DNA of 64,000 bases, taken from NCBI RefSeq assembly GCF_001424105.1, contig NZ_LMQH01000012.1:298249-362248 (forward strand), read 5' to 3'. The DNA is from Chryseobacterium sp. Leaf394 (lineage in GTDB: Bacteria > Bacteroidota > Bacteroidia > Flavobacteriales > Weeksellaceae). Made by a program: the position numbers and the translations under genes. The notes under the pieces are model-generated. The model saw only the letters and a list, made by a program, of their open reading frames with translations. It did not search any database and was not told the DNA's origin. Positions 7,578 to 14,349 of this stretch are shown piece after piece (within the stretch, counting starts at the first letter, position 1; each line of letters begins with the position of its first letter).

Positions 7578-8339
7578 TTAGCTTCCACATCCTCCTCCGC
7601 CGCATCCACCGCAACCTCCGCCGCCGCAACTGCTTCCTCCTGAATCACCGCCGCTGCTGCAACTGGAGCCTCCATCGCTGGAAATGCTTCCTCCTTCTCC
7701 GTTGCTTCCGTTTTTGTCTTTGTTTTTACCGAACGCGGTTCCAAGAATTGCTGCAAAAATATTCAGCACCACAAAAAAGGCAATGAATCCACCGATAACC
7801 GTTACCAAAACTCCTGAAACCGAGTCTGAGCAGGATCCAAGAAGGAGGAGAGCAGTGAAGAAAGAAGTCAATTTTAAATTCTTCAGCCAAGATATCTTAG
7901 GTTTAAGTTTTGAAATCTGACCGTTCCAGATTTCAGCTGGTGGCTCCAAGCCGAAAACTTTACGATAGTTTTCCAGAGTTTCTGAGAACCAGTTCTGATG
8001 TTTTGTGTTTTCAGAGTTTCCTCCTGTGGATGGGTGGTGATGAAGACTTCTTTTCAGGATATTCGGGCAGAAATCTTCCCAGTAATTCTGAGTGTAAATC
8101 AAATGCATGTGCCAGACTTTATCTACGGTTTCACTTGGTGATGCGCCGTGAGGCAAGATACAGCAGAGGTACACAAACTTTTTGTACTCTTCAATCGCTT
8201 TCCGGGTGAATTCTGCACTCCAGTTTTCTTCTTTTGCCAGTTTTTTTGAGAATGGAAATGTCGCATTCTCCTGATCTAATGAAAATCCCTGAATTCTTTG
8301 CCAAAGATTTTCGTTTTCTAATACAATTTCTGTTTTCAT
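7578..8339 (-). CDS. Glycine-rich-domain-like membrane protein with Gly/Cys tail
   Basis: 253 aa in three parts. Residues 1-145 are a soluble helical region with a YKKFVYLCCILP...VDKVWHMHLIYT segment, resembling the GRDP-like family; the WHxH is its hallmark. Residues about 155-200 hold two membrane helices (FFTALLLLGSC and VLVTVIGGFIAFFVVLNIFAAIL). The last 45 residues are almost only Gly, Ser and Cys and end GGGGCGGCGGGGCGS. I use the ATG at 8339 because the longer frame needs a TTG start. Similar bacterial proteins (TIGR04222-type) are of unknown function. It heads a two-gene operon. Confidence 0.75.
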   Translation of the reverse strand: MKTEIVLENENLWQRIQGFSLDQENATFPFSKKLAKEENWSAEFTRKAIEEYKKFVYLCCILPHGASPSETVDKVWHMHLIYTQNYWEDFCPNILKRSLHHHPSTGGNSENTKHQNWFSETLENYRKVFGLEPPAEIWNGQISKLKPKISWLKNLKLTSFFTALLLLGSCSDSVSGVLVTVIGGFIAFFVVLNIFAAILGTAFGKNKDKNGSNGEGGSISSDGGSSCSSGGDSGGSSCGGGGCGGCGGGGCGS

Positions 8340-8456
8340 TTTGTTTTCTTTAATTTTTCTACTCAAATATCCTTTGATTTGAAAATATAAAAGTCCTGCA
8401 AAAATCTTTTTAAGAATTAAAAAAATCTTAAATTAGTCTTATCATAAAAGTAGATA

Positions 8457-9353
8457 ATGAGAAAAGAAGATATTTTACATCTTGAGAAACTGATGAATTT
8501 CCTTAGCCTCCAGTTTCTAAAGAAAAACCGCTGGGAAGATGTTTCCAAAACGGAATGGTCTTACATTGTTGACGAAATCAATGATCTGATCATCAGTGAC
8601 AATAATGAAAAAAGCATTAAAAAAGATCCGGAATTGCTGGGCTCCAATTATTTATATGAACATTTGATCATCAATAAGCTGAAGAAATATTACCAAAATG
8701 AAAATTCAGTTTTAAGTAAGCCGAATCTGGCAAAACTGACGAAGATTGTTAAGGTTTTGGGCTATTCAAATTATATAGATTTTATCAACTCCAATACAGA
8801 GTCGTTTAACTTTAATGATCTGAGAATTGATATGAACAACGTAAAACAAAACACAGAACTGCTCGACAGACTCGTGGGCTGCTGGTATTCCTACAACAGA
8901 AACCTTCCGGAGAATCCTCTGCAGTCGAAAGAAGACAGAATCTGGCGCTCCGCAACAGAAATTTATAAGTCTGAAACTTCAGGCGAATATTTTGTTGAAA
9001 GAAGCGGTGGCGACCGTCACAAGTATTTCGGGAAAATCACAGCGTATTCAGATTATGTTTTCATCATCATGAACAGCAATACGTTTATCCGCCAAAGGCA
9101 TTTTATCTCAAGAATAAAAGATATCAATGAGAAGATGAAAAATCCAGAATATAAGCTCTATGAACTGCATTTTATAAGTACGTGTATTAGTTTTAATCAG
9201 GAGCCGATTGCTCTTTTTGAAATATTTCAGAAAGCAGACAGAAAAAACTTTATTCCTGACTCCATCAGTTTTCCTATCGACAGCGACCAGATTCCGGCAT
9301 CAGTTATCAGACAGCTGGAAGATACCGAAGCCAACAGAATCGATTATAAATAA
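8457..9353 (+). CDS. Hypothetical protein, 298 aa
   Basis: Family not recognised. The product is soluble and has no signal peptide. The N-terminal 115 residues are rich in Lys, Asn and Leu helices, resembling the N-terminal helical region seen ahead of DNA- or ligand-binding domains in some Bacteroidota proteins. The C-terminal half (from about residue 125, LLDRLVGCWYSYNRNLP) looks beta-rich with many aromatics. It begins 118 bases after the divergent Gly/Cys-rich gene and has no promoter box of the perfect TAnnTTTG type. Confidence 0.7.
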   Translation: MRKEDILHLEKLMNFLSLQFLKKNRWEDVSKTEWSYIVDEINDLIISDNNEKSIKKDPELLGSNYLYEHLIINKLKKYYQNENSVLSKPNLAKLTKIVKVLGYSNYIDFINSNTESFNFNDLRIDMNNVKQNTELLDRLVGCWYSYNRNLPENPLQSKEDRIWRSATEIYKSETSGEYFVERSGGDRHKYFGKITAYSDYVFIIMNSNTFIRQRHFISRIKDINEKMKNPEYKLYELHFISTCISFNQEPIALFEIFQKADRKNFIPDSISFPIDSDQIPASVIRQLEDTEANRIDYK

Positions 9354-9512
9354 AATTTTAGATCCCAAAATTACATTCGTCGACACAATTTCATCATTCA
9401 TCTATACAAATCAGTTATACTTCTATAAGCCTTTATTAATGGCGTTTTAGGGCATGTCTATTGTTTCATTTAAAACAGAAAACAATTAATTAACCTTAAA
9501 AAATAAAGCCTT

Positions 9513-9818
9513 ATGAAAAAATTAGTTTTAGCAGCAAGTTTATTTGTTGCAGTAGCCATCACAGCACAGCAAAGAAGAGTAGAAGTGAAGCATGACCGTG
9601 TAGAAAACAGACAAAATCAAAACGGCTGGTACGGATTGGGACTGTCTGCATCTCAGGAAAGACAGATAAAATCTTTGGAAAGAGAAAGACTTACCGAAAG
9701 AGGATATGAAGCCAGAATCAAAAGCATTCTTACCAGACAACAGTATCAGAGATATGTTCAGAACCAGAAAAAAGGTGGCAAGGACAGAAAAGTAGCGTTC
9801 AACCGCTCATTTAGATAA
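9513..9818 (+). CDS. Small secreted basic protein
   Basis: 101 aa with a signal peptide (MKKLVLAASLFVAVAITAQ). The mature part of about 82 residues is very rich in Arg, Gln and Lys (RRVEVKHDRVENRQNQ..., ERERLTERGYEARIK) and probably helical. The pattern recalls the periplasmic CpxP/Spy-like chaperone-type short helices, but the LTxxQ motif is not clear, so I leave the function open. It is followed by a terminator and is a single-gene unit. Confidence 0.75.
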   Translation: MKKLVLAASLFVAVAITAQQRRVEVKHDRVENRQNQNGWYGLGLSASQERQIKSLERERLTERGYEARIKSILTRQQYQRYVQNQKKGGKDRKVAFNRSFR

Positions 9819-9832
9819 TATTTGCGAAAGAG

Positions 9833-9863
9833 GCCGGGAAATTTTCCGGCTTCTGTATTTTTA
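9833..9863 (+). terminator. Terminator after the small basic protein gene
   Basis: GCCGG/CCGGC stem with an AT-rich 8-nt loop, then TTCTGTATTTTTA. It runs into the 3' end of the convergent response-regulator gene. Confidence 0.65.
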
Positions 9864-10604
9864 TGAAACCAGCCAGTCTTTAAAATCCTTTACACGCTCC
9901 CGGCTCACAGTAATTTCTTCATCAGGCTGGAAATTTAATTCTACTTTATAATTGGGCGAAGTGTGAATATTTTTAATATAATCTGAATTGATTATAAACT
10001 GCCTGTTTACCCGGAAAAACTTTTGGTCATCAAGAACTTCCGTAAGTTCATCTAAAGTGAAATCTGAAGGATAAGACCTGTCCGAAGTTTGCAGATAAAC
10101 AATTTTATTTTCGCTGAAAAAACAGCTGATTTCCGAGGTCTGGACAATTTTTAGATTATAACCGATTTTAACTAAAACCCTGGAGAGAGTAGATTTGTCT
10201 TTTTTAATTAAATCTTTAATTTCCTGAGAATTAACGGCGTTACCTGAAGGAATGAATGATCTGAATTTTTCTACCGCAGAAGCGAGATCCTCATCCATAA
10301 TCGGTTTCAGAAGATAGTCGATGCTGTTGAGTTTAAATGCTTTCAGTGTGTATTGGTCAAACGCAGTGGTATAAATAATGAAAGCCTTTGTCGGCGTTTT
10401 TTCAAAAATGTCAAACGAGAGGCCGTCGCCCAGAACGATATCAGAAAAGATCAGCTGCGGATGTTCATTCTCAGAAAACCACTGTACGCCTTCTTCCACA
10501 GACTCTATTTTGGCAACGATTTCTATGTCCGGAAATTCGCTGAGCATTCTTTCAAGCTTTCGGGCTGCGGGTTTTTCGTCTTCGATGATGAGCGTTCTGA
10601 GCAT
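9861..10604 (-). CDS. LytTR-family response regulator
   Basis: Two-component output protein. The receiver domain is residues 1-120, with acidic residues IIEDE, phospho-acceptor Asp55 in IFSDIVLGDG and the conserved Lys in DYLLKPI. The LytTR DNA-binding domain is about residues 140-245 (FFRVNRQFIINSDYI, then VSRERVKDFKDWL). Its likely partner is the LytS-type histidine kinase at 12289-13620 on the same strand. Two 2TM genes lie just upstream. 247 aa is standard. Confidence 0.93.
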   Translation of the reverse strand: MLRTLIIEDEKPAARKLERMLSEFPDIEIVAKIESVEEGVQWFSENEHPQLIFSDIVLGDGLSFDIFEKTPTKAFIIYTTAFDQYTLKAFKLNSIDYLLKPIMDEDLASAVEKFRSFIPSGNAVNSQEIKDLIKKDKSTLSRVLVKIGYNLKIVQTSEISCFFSENKIVYLQTSDRSYPSDFTLDELTEVLDDQKFFRVNRQFIINSDYIKNIHTSPNYKVELNFQPDEEITVSRERVKDFKDWLVS

Positions 10605-10659
10605 AGGTCGTTTTTTAGTTTTAAATCTGAACTATAAAAGTAATTAAATCTTTCTTTCC

Positions 10660-10935
10660 TTAAAAATTTATCGGCTTTTTGGTCTTGTTCATTTCGTCCT
10701 GTAAAATCTTTTCCTCCCATTCAGAATTTAAAATAAACAGTTTTACCGCTTTTACCGCAATGATGATTCCCCAGACTGTAAGAATGATTGAACCGGTTGA
10801 AATGGCTTCAGTAAAATCTCCGTATTTGATAAATCTTCTCGTAAAGATGATTAAAGCTACGATTCCGAACCACATGCAGTTTTTGTAGAATGATTTCAGG
10901 TCTTTTACTCTTTGTTGTGCAGTTTGATATTCCAT
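10660..10935 (-). CDS. 2TM domain protein (copy 4 of the cluster)
   Basis: 91 aa. It shows the 2TM pattern: a charged helical start (AQQRVKDLKSFYKNC), two membrane helices (about 22-40 and 50-70) and an amphipathic exit helix EWEEKILQDEMNK. It is the most divergent of the four 2TM modules here and lacks the WxxPMLGWGIG segment. It is located 55 bases before the LytTR regulator gene, probably in one transcript with it. Function unknown; association with LytS/LytTR systems is a recurrent context in flavobacteria. Confidence 0.8.
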   Translation of the reverse strand: MEYQTAQQRVKDLKSFYKNCMWFGIVALIIFTRRFIKYGDFTEAISTGSIILTVWGIIIAVKAVKLFILNSEWEEKILQDEMNKTKKPINF

Positions 10936-10968
10936 GATGTTTATTTTTAAATTGTTATTAATTTGTAA

Positions 10969-11265
10969 TTAAAGTGATTTTACGTTTCTTTTTTCTCTGT
11001 CCATGATTTCCTGAATCTTTTTCTCTTCCCAGTCTTTTCCGATCCCGAAAGTGTTTACGGCATGAGCAACAATTCCAATTCCCCATCCTAACATCGGCCA
11101 GTAAAACCACAAATGTTGAGGTGATGTGATCATATTAATAATGATTAAAAACGGAATGACGATGCAGTATGAAGCAAGATTTCCATAAAAACCTTTGAGG
11201 TCTTTTACTCTCTTTGCTGCTTTTTCGTAAGCTAAGTTTTCTTTGTTGTAAGTAAGATTTTCCAT
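10969..11265 (-). CDS. 2TM domain protein (copy 3 of the cluster)
   Basis: 98 aa with the same architecture: KAAKRVKDLKGFYGNLASYC, two membrane helices with WPMLGWGIG between them, then DWEEKKIQEIMD. It is strikingly like the C-terminal domain of the histidine kinase at 12289-13620 (ASYCIVIPFLI versus ISYCIVIPFLI; WPMLGWGIG identical), so one derives from the other. It has its own TACATTTG promoter box and starts the 2TM-2TM-regulator unit. Confidence 0.83.
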   Translation of the reverse strand: MENLTYNKENLAYEKAAKRVKDLKGFYGNLASYCIVIPFLIIINMITSPQHLWFYWPMLGWGIGIVAHAVNTFGIGKDWEEKKIQEIMDREKRNVKSL

Positions 11266-11309
11266 GATGTTTTATTTTAAAAATTAGTATCTGTTTGTTT
11301 TTGTTGAGA

Positions 11310-11317
11310 CAAATGTA
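11310..11317 (-). promoter_or_regulatory. Promoter -7 box for the 2TM-2TM-LytTR unit
   Basis: TACATTTG on the minus strand, 45 bases before the ATG of the 98-aa 2TM gene. Confidence 0.55.
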
Positions 11318-11379
11318 GAACAGAAAACCACCCCAATTCAACTTTATCTAACCGAACGGTCATTTTTGGCGACTGAACA

Positions 11380-11410
11380 GCAAAAATCCCGACTCAGACG
11401 AATCGGGATT
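11380..11410 (-). terminator. Terminator after the methyltransferase gene
   Basis: Perfect 8-bp stem AATCCCGA/TCGGGATT with a 10-nt loop. T tracts flank it on both strands, so it can work in either direction. It separates the kinase-2TM-methyltransferase unit from the 2TM-2TM-regulator unit. Confidence 0.75.
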
Positions 11411-11434
11411 ATTTTTTTAATAAGTAAACTGATC

Positions 11435-12001
11435 TTAATAAATTAACGGGATCAGCATTTTTGTTCTTTTTCGGTAGTTGAGGTAATCATCTCCGAAAGT
11501 TTCTATCAAAGCTTTTTCTTCTACAGCAATCCTGTATCTGAACGCGATGCAGACGGGAATAAAAACAATAATTAAAGAAATCCAGTTATTGAGATACAGG
11601 CCAAGACCTAAAAATGTAAGCAGTGCAAAACTGTACGACGGATGCCTCAAAATCTGATAAATGCCATCCTGCTTAATCTTATGGTCCTGCCGGATGCTGA
11701 CATCTACAGTAAAATATTTTCCGAGACTCCTAATAATCATCCATCGGATCAAAACACCTGTGATAATCATGGTTAAACCTGAAAAGTAAATCCAGTCCTG
11801 ATCAGTAATCTCAAATGCAGTTGTTTTTGAAATAAATACGCCCAAAAAAACTGATGGCATAATCACAATCCAGAGGATATTCAGGGTTGAGCTGTCCTTT
11901 TTTTCAGCCGTTTCATCAGACTTTAAAATTCTTTTGTAATAGATTTCTGTTGCAAACCAGACGGCGACTGATAAGTAGAAGATGGTTTCAAGAATTTCCA
12001 T
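11435..12001 (-). CDS. ICMT/NnrU-like membrane methyltransferase family protein
   Basis: 188 aa with about five membrane helices. The C-terminal half has the isoprenylcysteine O-methyltransferase/phospholipid methyltransferase signature: GIYQILRHPSY near 117-127, AVEEKALIETFGDDYLNYRKRT near 158-179. These proteins use S-adenosylmethionine at the membrane; the substrate here is unknown. It overlaps the preceding 2TM gene by 14 bases, so it is translated from the kinase transcript. Confidence 0.82.
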   Translation of the reverse strand: MEILETIFYLSVAVWFATEIYYKRILKSDETAEKKDSSTLNILWIVIMPSVFLGVFISKTTAFEITDQDWIYFSGLTMIITGVLIRWMIIRSLGKYFTVDVSIRQDHKIKQDGIYQILRHPSYSFALLTFLGLGLYLNNWISLIIVFIPVCIAFRYRIAVEEKALIETFGDDYLNYRKRTKMLIPLIY

Positions 12002-12302
12002 GCTGATTGTTTTTATTCATCAGTTCTTTTATTTTTTTCTCTTCCCAGTTTCTGAAAAAGCTGAACCTTGGGAAAAATACAAACAGGGCATGTATCAGAA
12101 CACCAATTCCCCAGAAAGTTGCCGTCGTAAAATTTTTAAACTGAAAATAAGTTTCTCCAGGTCGTAAATCGTAATAATTAAATACCGCAATCAGGATATT
12201 CACAGCAACGTATGAGAACAGATGTCCATAGAAGCCGCGCAGCTTTTCGACCTGTTTTTTGGCCTGCTGATACCGAAAGTCATTTTGATTAAACTGATCC
12301 AT
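11988..12302 (-). CDS. 2TM domain protein (copy 2 of the cluster)
   Basis: 104 aa: charged entry helix YQQAKKQVEKLRGFYGHLFSY, two membrane helices with a longer loop (DLRPGETYFQFKNFTTATF) and exit helix NWEEKKIKELMNK. It overlaps the end of the kinase gene and the start of the methyltransferase gene by 14 bases each. Such tight packing points to translational coupling and to a protein made in step with the kinase. Confidence 0.82.
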   Translation of the reverse strand: MDQFNQNDFRYQQAKKQVEKLRGFYGHLFSYVAVNILIAVFNYYDLRPGETYFQFKNFTTATFWGIGVLIHALFVFFPRFSFFRNWEEKKIKELMNKNNQHGNS

Positions 12303-13620
12303 TATTTCCGTTTTTTTGTTTGTTCATAATTTCCTGAATTTTTCTTTCCTGCCAGGAGTCTCCAATTGCAAAAACCTGAAATCCGTGCGATGCCACACCA
12401 ATTCCCCAACCCAACATCGGCCACCAAAACCAAAGATATTCTCTGCTTGTAAACAGATTTACAAAAATTAAAAAAGGAATCACAATGCAGTACGAGATGA
12501 GGTTTGCATAAAATGATTTCATTTCTTTTACTTTTTTCCTGGCTCTTTGATAAGCTTCGTTATCGTCATGCGTTTTTTCGCTGACGATTTGTGGTTTTTC
12601 AGCAAGTATCGGTAATTTAATTTTAAAATAATCTTCAGATTTTTCAATGAAGACATTTCTCCTGGTTAATAGAGCGTAACGCTGAACGATGTTTGACAGA
12701 CCGATTCCTGCGCTTTCTTTCAGCTGTTCCCTTGCCTGAAGATTGTTTTCAATACAGAGGCAGTCATTTTCTGTAAAAACTTTGATGATCAATGGTTTTG
12801 ATGAGGTCGCAAAATTATGTTTGATGCAGTTCTCCAGAAGCAGCTGTAGCGAAAGCGGAACAACGAATTTTCTCAGGTCATTTTCATTGACATTAAATTC
12901 AAAATCTACACTGTCCTCGAACCTTGTTTTCAACAGTTCACAGTAGGTTTTAGCAAAATCCAGCTCATCCTGTACCGTCACCAGTTCTTTATCTTTCTGC
13001 TCCAGAACGTATCTGTAAATCTTTGACATTGAGGCTGTAAACTTCTGAGCCTGTTTCGGATTTTCATCGATTAACGAACTTAAAACATTCAGAGAATTAA
13101 AAAGGAAGTGAGGGTCGAGCTGATTTTTTAAACTTTCAAACTGTGCGTTGGCAGATTTGGCAATGAGTTTCTGCTCTACAACTTCTTTTCTGGAGGTTTT
13201 CTTCAGCTCATCCATAAAACCTTTCGCATGAAGAAAGGCCGAGATCAGCAGCGCAACATTGATGGTAAACCAGTTGATAAAATTATACCTTCCGGTAAAA
13301 TATTCTTCGGTAGTTGCCGCTTTCTGGAAGACCACAAAATTCATGTAATTGCAGAAATACACGAGAATAATATTCGCAATCAATATCGTCACAATGCTGA
13401 TGATTCCTCTTTTTGTAGTGGCCTCAGACCACGGAAATTTTTTGTTCAGATAATCATTGATCAAACAGTTTCCTGCACCCAGAATAAAAGAGTACATGAA
13501 GGAAATGAGTATGGTCAGCACAAAGTTCTCCAGTGTCTTTTCGTCTGTAAAGGCGAAAAAGAAAAACATTGACGTTCCTAATGATATCCAGGCTAATGTG
13601 ATAAGATTCTTACGTTTCAT
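12289..13620 (-). CDS. LytS-type sensor histidine kinase with C-terminal 2TM domain
   Basis: 443 aa. Four membrane helices lie in residues 5-130 with no large periplasmic sensor. The His_kinase domain follows with phospho-acceptor His171 in NQLDPHFLFNSLN, then an ATPase domain with N-box LLLENCIKHNF and G-box GIGLSNIVQRY. Residues about 355-435 form an added 2TM domain (ARKKVKEMKSFYANLISYC...WPMLGWGIG...WQERKIQEIMNK). A kinase fused to the module that is also encoded alone three times next door is the special feature of this cluster. The likely partner is the LytTR regulator at 9861-10604. Confidence 0.92.
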   Translation of the reverse strand: MKRKNLITLAWISLGTSMFFFFAFTDEKTLENFVLTILISFMYSFILGAGNCLINDYLNKKFPWSEATTKRGIISIVTILIANIILVYFCNYMNFVVFQKAATTEEYFTGRYNFINWFTINVALLISAFLHAKGFMDELKKTSRKEVVEQKLIAKSANAQFESLKNQLDPHFLFNSLNVLSSLIDENPKQAQKFTASMSKIYRYVLEQKDKELVTVQDELDFAKTYCELLKTRFEDSVDFEFNVNENDLRKFVVPLSLQLLLENCIKHNFATSSKPLIIKVFTENDCLCIENNLQAREQLKESAGIGLSNIVQRYALLTRRNVFIEKSEDYFKIKLPILAEKPQIVSEKTHDDNEAYQRARKKVKEMKSFYANLISYCIVIPFLIFVNLFTSREYLWFWWPMLGWGIGVASHGFQVFAIGDSWQERKIQEIMNKQKNGNNGSV

Positions 13621-13650
13621 AAATTGTATACAGGCTCAAAAAGCATTGCA

Positions 13651-13658
13651 CAAAATTA
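13651..13658 (-). promoter_or_regulatory. Promoter -7 box for the histidine kinase unit
   Basis: TAATTTTG on the minus strand, 30 bases before the kinase ATG and directly after the stop of the upstream gene. Confidence 0.5.
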
Positions 13659-13660
13659 GA

Positions 13661-14311
13661 TTATTTTCCTGCAGCCTGACTGACAAAATATTCAGCTTCA
13701 GATTTGCCCCAGTTTGGATCTAATGCAGTTTTAGGTTTAAATGAACTGTATTTTTCCAAAGCCACTTTGAAGAGTTCAATTCCTTTGGTCTGGCTTCCGC
13801 CGTACTGCGCAGGAGTAAAATAGGTATCTTCTGCTTTTATCAGAGCCACTCTCGGGTTTTGAGGGTTTAAACTTTCTGCTTTTTTCAGTTGCTCGTCGGC
13901 TTTCATTCCAAAAGTCATGTATCTTTCCATTGGGTTCACGACCATTTTCAGAGAGTAGATCATTTTCTGAAGTAGATAGATCTCAGAATTGTTGGCATCT
14001 GCAGCCATTGCGAGATCTACATATTTCTGTGCCGCATCTGCAGCGGCGTCCAGCTGATCCATTTTTCCTTCACGCATCAGTGTTCTTCCTTTCTGAATCT
14101 GTGCCAGTGCTGCGTAATAATTTGGAAGCCATTTTCCTTTTTCTTTCTCGGCAATTCTTACGAAATCATTAGACAAAGCATGGAATTCATCAGCGGTTTT
14201 ACTGGTTTCGATCTTTGCAATTTTATCAGACATTGCTTTTTCGTAAGTGGTCTGTGCAAAAGAGGATAAGCTTACTAAACTTAAAGCCAGACTTAAAAGT
14301 AATTTTTTCAT
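13661..14311 (-). CDS. Secreted helical-repeat (TPR-like) protein
   Basis: 216 aa with a signal peptide (MKKLLLSLALSLVSLSSFAQ). The mature protein is helical and shows TPR-like features: WLPNYYAALAQIQKG, AAQKYVDLAMAADANNSEIYLL, and LNPQNPRVALIKAED. It probably acts in the periplasm as a binding or scaffold protein; no partner is known. It is encoded 38 bases downstream of a TonB-dependent receptor gene on the same strand, so it could be co-transcribed with it. Confidence 0.75.
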   Translation of the reverse strand: MKKLLLSLALSLVSLSSFAQTTYEKAMSDKIAKIETSKTADEFHALSNDFVRIAEKEKGKWLPNYYAALAQIQKGRTLMREGKMDQLDAAADAAQKYVDLAMAADANNSEIYLLQKMIYSLKMVVNPMERYMTFGMKADEQLKKAESLNPQNPRVALIKAEDTYFTPAQYGGSQTKGIELFKVALEKYSSFKPKTALDPNWGKSEAEYFVSQAAGK

Positions 14312-14349
14312 GATTGTAAAATTTTTAAAGTTAAATATAATTGATTTTT

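Noticed and set aside
7565..7756. Ala/Glu-rich N-terminal extension of the 116-aa membrane protein
   Set aside because: It is the other-frame reading of the Gly/Cys-codon tail of the upstream gene; the ATG at 7564 lies 13 bases beyond the upstream stop.
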